Shown here: in pieces, positions 44,916 through 53,162 of the stretch
Layout: every line of letters begins with the position of its first letter
Numbering within the stretch: the first letter of the stretch is position 1
Source of the DNA: Akkermansia muciniphila
GTDB lineage: Bacteria; Verrucomicrobiota; Verrucomicrobiia; Verrucomicrobiales; Akkermansiaceae
NCBI GenBank assembly: GCA_945874895.1
Contig: CAMCIC010000005.1
Coordinates: forward strand, 1-64,000
DNA length: 64,000 bases
Reading direction: 5' to 3'
The notes under the pieces: model-generated
The model's input: the letters and a program-made list of their open reading frames with translations, nothing else
The model's database searches: none
What the model was told of the DNA's origin: nothing
Translations under genes and position numbers: made by a program

Positions 44916-45845
44916 TCAGGTGATGGAAAAACGAATCTCACCGCGATGACCGCGCGCAAAGTCGGTAGCCGAGATTCGTTTTCCACCTTCCGTTTGAACC
45001 TCGGAGAGTGCTAGCGCGCCCTGTCCACAACCGATCAGCAATCGTTGACCTTGGATTTGCCCCTGTCCTGGAGGCGTTGATTCCTCTGATACCACTTCCA
45101 CAGGGGGGAAAATCTTGACCCTCATCCCCTGTTCGAGGCAGGCAAAGGTTCCCGGCCATGGGTGATAGGCCCGAATGCGTCGTTCGAGTTCCGTAGCGGT
45201 GCGGGACCAATCGAGACGCCCGTCCTCGCGAAGCAATTTGCCGACGTAACTCACCGCCGATTCATCCTGAGGAGCGCGGCAAGCTTTCCCCTGTATGAGC
45301 AATGCCATCGCATCGGCCAAAGCCACGGGGGCGAGATGCGCGAGAGCATCATGGAGGGATTCTGCCGTCTCTTGGGGACGAATGGCCATGGGGCTTTGCC
45401 AAATCACATCACCCGCGTCCAAAGCTCGCACCATGTGCATCACCGTGATACCGGTTTCTGCATCACCATGATCCAACGCTGCCTGAATGCAGGAAGCGCC
45501 GCGATATTTGGGCAATAGTGAGGCGTGAATGTTGATGCAACCCAGCGGAGGTATATCCAAGAACCTCTGGTTCAAAACCTGCCCGTAGGCCATCACCACA
45601 ATCAGGTCAGGCATCAAGTCCGCCACGGCATCAATGGCACTTTTGCGACGCAAACTTTCGGGCTGCATCACAGGTATGCCCGCTTCGAGGGCCCGCAACT
45701 TGATCGTGGGAGGAGTCATCTGCATGCGCCGACCCGCGGGTTTGTCGGGCTGGGTCACTAAGGCCAAGATCTCACAGGGTGCATGCACCAGCCAATCCCA
45801 TGTCGGCAAGGCAATATCACCGGTGGCGACGACGACAACTCTCAT
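44916..45845 (-). CDS. fmt: Methionyl-tRNA formyltransferase
   Basis: 309 residues. Formyltransferase core: INIHASLLPKYRGAS with catalytic Asn and His, HMVRALDAGDVI with the catalytic Asp, then the C-terminal tRNA-binding domain (LEQGMRVKIFPP region). It formylates initiator Met-tRNA. The loop RGASCIQ replaces the usual RGAAPIQ. It follows adk by 2 bases, an unusual partner; def is not present. Confidence 0.94.
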   Translation of the reverse strand: MRVVVVATGDIALPTWDWLVHAPCEILALVTQPDKPAGRRMQMTPPTIKLRALEAGIPVMQPESLRRKSAIDAVADLMPDLIVVMAYGQVLNQRFLDIPPLGCINIHASLLPKYRGASCIQAALDHGDAETGITVMHMVRALDAGDVIWQSPMAIRPQETAESLHDALAHLAPVALADAMALLIQGKACRAPQDESAVSYVGKLLREDGRLDWSRTATELERRIRAYHPWPGTFACLEQGMRVKIFPPVEVVSEESTPPGQGQIQGQRLLIGCGQGALALSEVQTEGGKRISATDFARGHRGEIRFSIT

Positions 45846-45847
45846 GA

Positions 45848-46480
45848 TCAGATGATTCTACCCTCGGATTCCTTATAGCTGGGAAGCTGAAGAATGACGG
45901 AGGTGATGCGGTTGATTACCTGCACAGGCGGCTTGGTAGCATCAATGTCACAAATGATTTCCTGCGGGAAATATTCCAAGATCGGCTTGGTTTCCTCCTC
46001 ATAGGTCTCGATGCGGCGCTGAATGACAACCTCATTAGCGTCATCGATCCGATTGTCCTTCAACGCACGCTTGCGCATGCGACGAGCCAGTTCCGTACGA
46101 TCGGGGCAAGACAAATGGAACACTTGCTCGACATGGATGAACTCTTCCATGTGTCTCGCCTGAGCCACGTTGCGAGGGATCCCATCAAGCACCAAGTAGT
46201 CAATGTCTGGTTTGTAAACGTGCATGTCACTCCAGTTGCCCACCTGCGTTTTCCATAATTCCACAGTCAATTCATCAGGAACCAACTGCCCCCGACTGGA
46301 ATATTCCACGAACTTTTGGCCCAATGGGGTGCGGGTATCGAGAGAGCGAAACACGTTGCCGCACTCGCAGTGGAAAAAACGTGGGATCATACCGAGGATT
46401 TTCCCTTGCGTGCCTTTGCCCGCTCCGGGTGCTCCGAGCAGGATGATGGCGGGACGTTTGATATCAAAAACTTTGGACAT
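45848..46480 (-). CDS. adk: Adenylate kinase family protein, short-LID type
   Basis: 210 residues. P-loop GAPGAGKGTQ (16-25), NMP-binding VFRSLDTRTPLGQ, VLDGIPRNVAQARHME, and RMRKRALKDNRIDD. The LID insert of about 30 residues seen in long adenylate kinases is missing. It interconverts AMP, ADP and ATP, though other nucleoside monophosphates are possible. HCECGN near 38-43 replaces the usual ST-GD-hLR at the AMP site, so specificity should be treated with care. Directly upstream of fmt. Confidence 0.83.
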   Translation of the reverse strand: MSKVFDIKRPAIILLGAPGAGKGTQGKILGMIPRFFHCECGNVFRSLDTRTPLGQKFVEYSSRGQLVPDELTVELWKTQVGNWSDMHVYKPDIDYLVLDGIPRNVAQARHMEEFIHVEQVFHLSCPDRTELARRMRKRALKDNRIDDANEVVIQRRIETYEEETKPILEYFPQEIICDIDATKPPVQVINRITSVILQLPSYKESEGRII

Positions 46481-46527
46481 GGTTTGGCGAGCAGTATGTC
46501 GATTCTACACCGATGACAAGAAAGGAA

Positions 46528-47034
46528 TCAGTGAATTTCCACAGAAAGATCATTGCTAAGACTCTCAATTGCCTCGCGCAGAGCAGCATCCGTGCCATCA
46601 CCCGCTAGGCTCACTTTGCCGGTGGCTCGAAAAAGCGGGTGGCCGGACATCGCCGCGCTCTCCAGTCCAGTGATCAGTTCTTCCACATTTCCTCCGCAAT
46701 GAGCAATCGCTTGGGTGAGTTCATGCACAATGCCGGCGCGGTCGTTGCCCACGACGTCGATATGCCAGAGTTTTCGAGGCTCCGCTTCGATCAGGGCTTC
46801 TCGAATCAATTGGATTTGAATGCCCTCAACTGACAACTCTTGCAATGCTGCGGAAAGGGTTTCCACTTGGTCCACCGGACAGTCAACACGAAGAATCCCT
46901 GCGAACTGACCCGCCATCCGCGCCATGCGGCTTTCCTGCCAACTCGCTTGGTGAGCGGCGACAATGCCAGCAATCGAACGAACCAGACCGCTGCGGTCGG
47001 CTCCCAAAATGGTCATGATCAACGTGTGATTCAT
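46528..47034 (-). CDS. Tandem ACT domain protein (GcvR-like)
   Basis: 168 residues from the ATG at 47034 (MNHTLIMTILGADRSG). Two ACT domains, each opening with the glycine-rich D-R-x-G-x-V pattern (GADRSGLVRSIAG and GNDRAGIVHELTQAI). This is the arrangement of GcvR, which regulates glycine cleavage in enterobacteria. An amino acid ligand is likely. It is divergent from the cytochrome lipoprotein genes. Confidence 0.85.
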   Translation of the reverse strand: MNHTLIMTILGADRSGLVRSIAGIVAAHQASWQESRMARMAGQFAGILRVDCPVDQVETLSAALQELSVEGIQIQLIREALIEAEPRKLWHIDVVGNDRAGIVHELTQAIAHCGGNVEELITGLESAAMSGHPLFRATGKVSLAGDGTDAALREAIESLSNDLSVEIH

Positions 47035-47163
47035 GGATCGACTGTGACCCAAGATGCCGATCTGGTCACGAAGATTTTGTCAGTTCTGAAAATGGCGCTC
47101 CGTGCTTCTCCGCGCAGGCCTGCGAATCCGCTGGATTGTGATCGACAAACGGCCACCCATGTG

Positions 47164-47511
47164 ATGATCTCATCACTCATGAGACTACTATTCCCTGCCC
47201 TGATCTGCATTTTACCCATCATAGTGGCATGCGGTCCGGATCTTGATGCGATTCCACCGGTTACGGAACAAATGGCTCTTGGCATGGGGGTAGAAAAAGC
47301 ACAGCTAGCGCGCGGAAGAGAGATCTACATGACCTACTGCAACCTATGTCACGAGCGCATAACGCCGGCAAAAATCGACCCCGAATACTGGCGGGAAATC
47401 TTGCCACACATGAGCGAAAATGCCAGGCTCCGGCAGTCGCAACTGCACGATCTGCAAACCTACTTGATTGCAGCCCATGGCACTGTCTACCAACTTGACC
47501 TTCAGCATTAA
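47164..47511 (+). CDS. Monohaem c-type cytochrome lipoprotein 1
   Basis: About 115 residues; starts at 47164 or 47179 (MRLLFPALICILPIIVACGP), with a lipoprotein signal (IVAC, Cys lipid anchor). The haem c site is CNLCH and the likely Met ligand is in ILPHMSENARL, followed by a helix. First of three consecutive paralogues. It probably carries one electron in the periplasm, anchored to a membrane. Not a known named family. The frame extends to 46840 without support. Confidence 0.78.
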   Translation: MISSLMRLLFPALICILPIIVACGPDLDAIPPVTEQMALGMGVEKAQLARGREIYMTYCNLCHERITPAKIDPEYWREILPHMSENARLRQSQLHDLQTYLIAAHGTVYQLDLQH

Positions 47512-47526
47512 ACCGAATATCCACGC

Positions 47527-47877
47527 ATGAAACTCATTTTACTCAGCAGCGCCTTTGCCTTGGCTCTCATCGGCTGCGCCACCGGCCCCAGCGGAGATAT
47601 CGAAGCGGGTGTCGAACAAGAAACCGGTGGAATCTCCGAGGTGCCGAATCCTTCTCCCGAAATGGCAAAAAAAAGCGGCAAAACGCTGGAGCAACTGCAA
47701 CGTGGTCATGCCGTATATATGCTCAACTGCGCGCAGTGCCATGCCTACCCACTGCCAGAAGATCTGGACGAAGCAGAATTCACGGAAACCGTTCCCAAAA
47801 TGGTCAAGCACGCGGGGCTCGCCCTCGATGAAGGCTCTGCCGTGTTATCCTACATTCTTGCTGTCAAACAACTCTAA
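47527..47877 (+). CDS. Monohaem c-type cytochrome lipoprotein 2
   Basis: 116 residues. Lipoprotein signal MKLILLSSAFALALIGC with the Cys at 17, an acidic linker (about 18-55), haem site CAQCH and VPKMVKHAGLALDEGSAV with the probable axial Met, in the same spacing as its neighbours. Gap to the previous gene 15 bases, to the next 5 bases, so one transcript. Function as in neighbours, electron carrier inferred. Confidence 0.78.
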   Translation: MKLILLSSAFALALIGCATGPSGDIEAGVEQETGGISEVPNPSPEMAKKSGKTLEQLQRGHAVYMLNCAQCHAYPLPEDLDEAEFTETVPKMVKHAGLALDEGSAVLSYILAVKQL

Positions 47878-47882
47878 CATCT

Positions 47883-48200
47883 GTGATGAAACAAAAACGC
47901 TGGCTGCTATCTTGCTCCCTCTTGATGATAGGTGCCTGTGTTCCTAAATGGGAAAAAATCGCACCATCCATCACGCCTGCCATGGTGAAAAAAAGCGGAT
48001 CGTCCGATGCCACATTGCAGGTCGGCCGCGCCACCTACATCGCTCACTGCGGTCGCTGTCATGAGCATCAACTGCCAGACAGCGTGAGCGAGGCCGACTG
48101 GCACGTCGTCGTGCCGGGCATGGCTTGGAATGCGAGTCTGAGCCAAACGCAAGAGCATGCGGTGAGGGCCTACATCATCGCATCTCAATCAAGAAAGTGA
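47883..48200 (+). CDS. Monohaem c-type cytochrome lipoprotein 3
   Basis: 105 residues. Lipoprotein signal MMKQKRWLLSCSLLMIGAC with the Cys at 19, SITPAMVKKSG linker, haem site CGRCH and VPGMAWNASL with the probable Met ligand. Same layout as the two genes before it: hydrophilic linker, G/RxxYxxxCxxCH, and a P-x-M. Its stop overlaps the GTG start of the LysE gene by four bases. Confidence 0.78.
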   Translation: MMKQKRWLLSCSLLMIGACVPKWEKIAPSITPAMVKKSGSSDATLQVGRATYIAHCGRCHEHQLPDSVSEADWHVVVPGMAWNASLSQTQEHAVRAYIIASQSRK

Positions 48201-48799
48201 ATGCCGCCCTTGAGATGTTAGCATTTGCGGGCATCATGGCAGTGGCCCAGTTTAGCCCTGGGCCCGACATGATTCTTCTTACCCGAACGACGCTTTGCCA
48301 TGGCGGGCGAGCAGGAGCCATCATGGCATGCGGTATCGCGACAGGATTAGCCGTCCACGCCGCGATCGCCTTGGGTGGAGTTGGTTATTTTTTTACGAGT
48401 GAATCATTTTTTTTGCCTTATGCAAAATGTCTTGCCTCTGGCTACCTGCTCTACCTCGCCTGGAAGGTATTTGTCAGTGTTCAGGGCTCAGTGGGACCAT
48501 CCAACAGGTCCGGTAGAAATCACTATCTGAGCGGACTAATGTGCAACCTATTCAATCCCAAGGCCGCTGTTGTTCTGAGCAGCATTTGTGCACCATTTCT
48601 GCAGGGTCATCAGGGTCTCTCGCGTCCGTTGGCACTGGGCGGCATCATCGTGGTCCAAGGCGCGATACTCTGGACCTTGTGGGCTTACAGCTTGCAAGTT
48701 CCAGAACTGCGCCGTCACTACGACCGATACCAATCCACCATCAACCGATGTTTTTCGATCTTGCTCGCGCTGCTGGCCCTGTCGATTTGGATTCGCTGA
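48197..48799 (+). CDS. LysE/RhtB family amino acid exporter
   Basis: 200 residues with a GTG start at 48197 overlapping the previous stop (GTGA). About six TM segments; QFSPGPDMILLTRTTL and GHGGRAGAIMACGIATG are the LysE family motif region, and CNLFNPKAAVVLSSI is the conserved N-x-K-x motif. It exports amino acids such as threonine, homoserine or lysine. The coupling to cytochrome genes is probably accidental. Confidence 0.88.
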   Translation: MNAALEMLAFAGIMAVAQFSPGPDMILLTRTTLCHGGRAGAIMACGIATGLAVHAAIALGGVGYFFTSESFFLPYAKCLASGYLLYLAWKVFVSVQGSVGPSNRSGRNHYLSGLMCNLFNPKAAVVLSSICAPFLQGHQGLSRPLALGGIIVVQGAILWTLWAYSLQVPELRRHYDRYQSTINRCFSILLALLALSIWIR

Positions 48800-48814
48800 A
48801 ATTCGCGAACGAGC

Positions 48815-49132
48815 TCAACCGATCTCGGTGCGACCGGCCAATTGCGCGCCTTCTTCCATGGCAAACATTTTGGCTTTGATGTCGCCATCCAAGCGAGATT
48901 TGGCCTTCAATTCACAGCGCTCGGAGGTAATTTTGCCTTGCACTTTCCCAAAAACTTTCACTTCGCCTGCCGTGATATCGCCTTTGATGTTGGCATTTTC
49001 CCCAATCGTGACGCGACCTTTGTCAGAGCTAATCTGCCCTTCGATTTTGCCATCGATGATCATGTCATTCGAAAAGCGAACCGAGCCGATGATTTCGATG
49101 CCTTGTGCGAGAACGTTGGTAGGATTTGCCAT
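48815..49132 (-). CDS. Bactofilin family cytoskeletal protein
   Basis: 105 residues from the ATG at 49132 (MANPTNVLAQGIEIIGSV). Beta-helix repeats of DUF583 (GKIEGQISSDKGRVTIGENANIKGDI, KVFGKVQGKITSERCEL). Bactofilins polymerise without nucleotides and scaffold cell shape or stalk proteins. The N-terminal extension to 49192 is not supported. Small and complete. Confidence 0.87.
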   Translation of the reverse strand: MANPTNVLAQGIEIIGSVRFSNDMIIDGKIEGQISSDKGRVTIGENANIKGDITAGEVKVFGKVQGKITSERCELKAKSRLDGDIKAKMFAMEEGAQLAGRTEIG

Positions 49133-49206
49133 AACGGAGAAGAAAATCACCACAATTTCCCCAAGTTGGCAATGCCAAATGCCGCAGCGCAAAAGTTTCT
49201 GGATTT

Positions 49207-49893
49207 TCAGTTCATAGGAGAAATTTCTCGAATCGTCACACTGTCACCGACCTGAAACCGAACATTCATTCCACAAATCATCACCCCGTATTCGCGCAGG
49301 GGATCGTCATGTGCCGCTGGTCTTGGATCCAATGCGAGACATTCGAGGATGATTCGCTGGTCGCGTGCGGGCAAGCGCTCCAAGACATCTTTCGCCTGTG
49401 GATGCACCGAAACAGCAAGTGCTGGTGGTGCCTCCCCCGCATATCCGCAGATCGCATCGCGCGGGGACTCACAGTAGGACAGATAAGGCTTGATGTCATA
49501 GACAGGAGTGCCATCGACCAAGTCCACCCCTCCTAGCAGCAACTGCGGACCCTCCGCCGTGAAATCAATTCCCTCAAGGCGACAGAGGGAAAGCCCCAGA
49601 CCGTTGGGGCGGAAGGTGCTACGACTGGCAAACACACCGACTCGCTGGTTGCCCCCCAATCGCGGTGGACGAACTGTGGGAGACCACTCCTGATCCAGGG
49701 TTTGATGAAAACCGAAAATCACCCAAAGATGAGAAAAACCCTCCATGCCCCGCAGGAATTCCTCTCCGCGATAGCGTGGTTCGAAGATCAACCTCCCCCA
49801 CGCACTAGGACACAAACCTGGTTGACGAGGCACGGCGAATTTTTCGCCGAAACATGTGCGCATAATCCCAATCAGTTCGATTTCCACGTCCAT
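49207..49893 (-). CDS. trmO: tRNA (N6-threonylcarbamoyladenosine(37)-N6)-methyltransferase
   Basis: 228 residues from the ATG at 49893 (MDVEIELIGIMRTCF); two other Met codons precede it. The YaeB/TrmO hallmark FRPNGLGLSLCRL (RPN loop) and GFSHLWVIFGFHQ are present. It methylates t6A37 in tRNA-Thr with SAM. The C-terminal extension (about 150-228) with IRDAICGY-like region is seen in many TrmO proteins. Divergent from the pseudopilin gene; only 160 bases apart. Confidence 0.88.
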   Translation of the reverse strand: MDVEIELIGIMRTCFGEKFAVPRQPGLCPSAWGRLIFEPRYRGEEFLRGMEGFSHLWVIFGFHQTLDQEWSPTVRPPRLGGNQRVGVFASRSTFRPNGLGLSLCRLEGIDFTAEGPQLLLGGVDLVDGTPVYDIKPYLSYCESPRDAICGYAGEAPPALAVSVHPQAKDVLERLPARDQRIILECLALDPRPAAHDDPLREYGVMICGMNVRFQVGDSVTIREISPMN

Positions 49894-50053
49894 GATCAAC
49901 AACATTTCGCACAATGGCGGCAACCAAAATGATTTCCGCATTTTCTGTTTGCGGAGCAGCGCAGATTCGCGTAGTATTTACCATGTGACTGCGGAAATTC
50001 GGTATTGCCAGATCTTCGCGATTTCGCTTCACTCCCCTTGCCCATCGATCTCT

Positions 50054-50638
50054 ATGAAAAACCATACCTACCGTTTGCAACGTGGCTTTACTCTCGTCGA
50101 ATTGTTGATCGTCATTGCCATCATCATGGTGCTGGCCGCTCTTGGCTTCGCTGGAGTGCAATCAGCGCTGAAAAAAGCCAAAACCGTGCAAACCTTGAAC
50201 ATTGCCACCAACCTCTCGCAATCCATTCATAATTACTTCGATGAGTATGGCTCGCTGCCCGTGGTGAACGTGACTCCTACCCCCATCGTCACCAATACGG
50301 GTGAGGGCGTGAACGTGCTGCGTGTTTTGCTCGCACAAGAAGGTGCTGGGACTAACATTCTCAACACGAAAGGCATCCGCTATCTCGACGTCAAGACCGC
50401 CAAGGCGAAAAAAGCAGGTCTCGACTATGGCAACGGCGGCACCACGGCCACCGGACTGTTCGATGCGTGGGGAAATCCGTTCTACATCGCCTTCGATGAT
50501 GACTACAACGATGAGATCCTGAATCCGAACAAAATTTCGGCATCGGATCCGGAAATCATCCGCGGAGTGAAAGCGGTGGTTTATTCTTACGGTGCCGACG
50601 GTCTCGACAAAAACAAAGATGATGTCCGCACTTGGTAA
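50054..50638 (+). CDS. Type II secretion GspG-like pseudopilin
   Basis: 194 residues from the ATG at 50054 (MKNHTYRLQRGFTLVELLIV). Prepilin site with Gly before Phe and Glu at +5, followed by the long helix. C-terminal FDAWGNPFYIAFDDDYND and VVYSYGADGLDKNKDDV form the calcium-site region typical of GspG. Shares layout with the pseudopilin at 13670-14383. Ends in the terminator 50666-50706. No secretion machinery adjoins. Confidence 0.88.
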   Translation: MKNHTYRLQRGFTLVELLIVIAIIMVLAALGFAGVQSALKKAKTVQTLNIATNLSQSIHNYFDEYGSLPVVNVTPTPIVTNTGEGVNVLRVLLAQEGAGTNILNTKGIRYLDVKTAKAKKAGLDYGNGGTTATGLFDAWGNPFYIAFDDDYNDEILNPNKISASDPEIIRGVKAVVYSYGADGLDKNKDDVRTW

Positions 50639-50665
50639 TTCCTGCAAACGGAATCTCTGATCCAT

Positions 50666-50706
50666 CGCCCCGCTTCTCCTTCAGGTTGCGGGGCGTTTTT
50701 TATTTT
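50666..50706 (+). terminator. Rho-independent terminator of the pseudopilin gene
   Basis: CGCCCCGC/GCGGGGCG stem (50666-50673 and 50688-50695), loop of 14 bases, followed by TTTTTTATTTT. It lies 28 bases after the pseudopilin stop. Confidence 0.9.
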
Positions 50707-50725
50707 CGCCCGGAAAGATTGCAAG

Positions 50726-50744
50726 CGCCATTATCGTAATGGCG
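50726..50744. repeat. Perfect inverted repeat at the start of the cytochrome/WD40 gene
   Basis: CGCCATTA and TAATGGCG, 8-base arms separated by 3 bases, lie just before the GTG start at 50747 and overlap the ribosome binding site. Could be an operator or a translation-controlling hairpin. Confidence 0.5.
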
Positions 50745-50746
50745 GA

Positions 50747-53155
50747 GTGTTGATTCCCAGAACCCCGACGTCGATATTCTTGTGGGCCTGCTTCGCGGGC
50801 TCGTGTTCGATGATTTCTGGCGCCGACAAAATCACCTACGAAGATCACATTTTTCCCATTTTTGAGCAATCTTGCCTGAATTGTCACAATCCCGATAAAA
50901 CCAAAGGCGGTTTGGATCTATCCTCCTACGCCAATACCCTCAAGGGTGGATCCGGAGGAAAGGTCGCGGAACCGGGTGACACTTCCTCGTCACTCCTCAC
51001 TTCCGTCATGCGGAGTGGAGAACTCAAGATGCCGCCCGAAGGAGATGCCATCAGTCCGACACAGGTGGCCACCATCAAAGCGTGGATTGAAGGAGGACTG
51101 CTGGAAAACAAAAATTCTAGCGCGAGGGCAACAAAAAAACCTTCATTCCAAGCAAATCTCGGATCGGCAGCAGGGAAAAAACCCGATGGCCCTCCGCCCA
51201 TGCCCCAACACTTGTTGCTGGAACCTGTCATCACCTCAAACCGAGGATCTGCCGTTCATGCCATGGCATCTTCTCCGTGGGCGCCACTGCTTGCGATCAG
51301 TTCACTCCGCCAAGTCATGCTGGTGCACAGCGAAACATTGGACCTGATTGGCATCATCCCCTTTCCCGAGGGCGAACCGCTATCACTGGCTTTCACTCCT
51401 GATGGCCGCTACCTCATCATGGGCGGGGGAATCGCCGGGAAATCAGGAACCACCGTCACGGTCGATGTCACGAACGGACAACGCTTGACCACGGCCGCCA
51501 AGGAGTTCGATGCTGTTCTCTGCTGCGACATCCGTCCAGGATTTGACATTGTGGCCACTGGTTCACCCTCCCGAATGGTGAAGCTGTGGAACGCTCAAAA
51601 TCAGGAACTGGTGAAATCCATCAAGAAACACACGGACTGGGTTACGACACTTGATGTTTCCCCTGACGGCATCCTGTTAGCCACCGGCGATCGTAATGGT
51701 GGAGTGCTCGTTTGGGAAGCTGACAGCGGCGGTGATTTCCACACACTGCGGGCGCATCAAGGCGCCATTACGCGAACCATCTTCCGCGCGGACTCAAACC
51801 TGTTAGGCACGGCGTCGGAAGACGGGACCATCCGCATGTGGGAAATGAATGGAGGCACGGAGGTGAAAAAAATCGATGCGCACGCCGGCGGAGTTCGCGG
51901 GTTTGACTGGGCTCGCGATGGCTCTTTCGCAAGCACCGGCCGCGATCGCAAGGTGCGTTTGTGGAAATCAGATTTCAATCTAGCACGCGAACTCGGCACC
52001 ATCCCCGCACTCCCCACTGCCCTCACGATCGATGCAGAAGGGAAACGAACCTTTGTCGGCGACGTCGATGGTAAGATCCATGTCATCGACAATGCCAATG
52101 GCCAAGTCGTGCACATCATGAACCATCATCCGCCAGCACTGGCAGAACGGGTTCGCCTGATTGACGAACGAATGAATTCGATTCCATCGATCATCGTTGA
52201 GTCACAACATCAAGTGACCGCAGCCGAAACCAAGCAGCAACAACATCAAGCTGCGCTTCAGAAGTCGGAACTTGAGTGCCAACAGAGTCGTCAACTGGCT
52301 ACGCAAAGCCAACAAAGGTTTGATAGCCTACAAAAGAAAATCGGTCCACTGCGCCAAACACTCGCAGCAAAAAAATGCGAACTGGACGCTGCGCGACAGA
52401 CAGTTGTCGTCAACCAACAGGCCATGGACCAAAGCCGACAATTGCTTACGAATGTTCAATCGACAGGCGATGCGGTTGCGGCCGAAGCTGCCCAGGCAGC
52501 GGTGCGAGATGCCGAGGGCAAGTTTCAACAATCTCAGGGGCTGATCACGGAACTAGAAGCAAACGTCAACCAGATTTCCCAAGAGGAACAGAACGCGACA
52601 ACTGCGCTGACGCAAGCCGAAAAAGAACTCCAGGCAGCGAAAGCCAAGCTCACCCAGAACGAGTCGTCCCTGAAAGGTCTGCGAGATAGCACTGCCAACA
52701 TAGAACAATCTCTATCTGCGGCACGCAACAAACTTGCTGAACATCAAGCCGAACCGAATCGGCTGAAAAAATCGCGCCAGCATTGGATCGCAGCTCAAAC
52801 CAATACCTTGGCGCTACAAGCACGAAACGAGGCTCAAGTCGAACAATCCCAGTTCGAGGATCTTCTGGTTCAGTTTGCGGAAAAAGCTCAACAATTGGAA
52901 AGTATCGCAACGCGCAGACAGCAAGCGCTCGCTGAGTTCAACACTCATCAACAACAAAAGCCCACAGAAAATCATAAAGATCTAAAAGACCGTGTGGATC
53001 AAAGCAAACAAGACCTGCGAACTGCTGAAACAGAATTGATTCAACTGCGTAGACTCATCGACCAGCAAAGCCCGGGAAGAGTAAAGACCACGGTGAAATC
53101 TCAGCAATTGCAAGAGGAATACCTTCGACAACTGCAGACCAAGGTCGAATCGTGA
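50747..53155 (+). CDS. Planctomycete-type cytochrome c / WD40 / coiled-coil fusion protein
   Basis: 802 residues. N-terminal hydrophobic signal (LWACFAGSCSMISG); PSC cytochrome c domain (about 30-120) with haem motif CLNCH, KTKGGLDLSSYANTLKGG and KMPPEGDAI; a linker; WD40-like repeats (about 180-455) with VVTTLDVSPDGILLATGD-type blades; then a coiled coil (about 485-795) rich in Q, E and A. Exported to the periplasm or membrane. In Planctomycetes, such proteins pair with DUF1501 or PSD1 proteins, absent here. Start GTG 50747 or TTG 50750 with GGAG nearby. The Met ligand may be the M in KMPPEG. Confidence 0.85.
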   Translation: MLIPRTPTSIFLWACFAGSCSMISGADKITYEDHIFPIFEQSCLNCHNPDKTKGGLDLSSYANTLKGGSGGKVAEPGDTSSSLLTSVMRSGELKMPPEGDAISPTQVATIKAWIEGGLLENKNSSARATKKPSFQANLGSAAGKKPDGPPPMPQHLLLEPVITSNRGSAVHAMASSPWAPLLAISSLRQVMLVHSETLDLIGIIPFPEGEPLSLAFTPDGRYLIMGGGIAGKSGTTVTVDVTNGQRLTTAAKEFDAVLCCDIRPGFDIVATGSPSRMVKLWNAQNQELVKSIKKHTDWVTTLDVSPDGILLATGDRNGGVLVWEADSGGDFHTLRAHQGAITRTIFRADSNLLGTASEDGTIRMWEMNGGTEVKKIDAHAGGVRGFDWARDGSFASTGRDRKVRLWKSDFNLARELGTIPALPTALTIDAEGKRTFVGDVDGKIHVIDNANGQVVHIMNHHPPALAERVRLIDERMNSIPSIIVESQHQVTAAETKQQQHQAALQKSELECQQSRQLATQSQQRFDSLQKKIGPLRQTLAAKKCELDAARQTVVVNQQAMDQSRQLLTNVQSTGDAVAAEAAQAAVRDAEGKFQQSQGLITELEANVNQISQEEQNATTALTQAEKELQAAKAKLTQNESSLKGLRDSTANIEQSLSAARNKLAEHQAEPNRLKKSRQHWIAAQTNTLALQARNEAQVEQSQFEDLLVQFAEKAQQLESIATRRQQALAEFNTHQQQKPTENHKDLKDRVDQSKQDLRTAETELIQLRRLIDQQSPGRVKTTVKSQQLQEEYLRQLQTKVES

Positions 53156-53162
53156 ATGCGAC

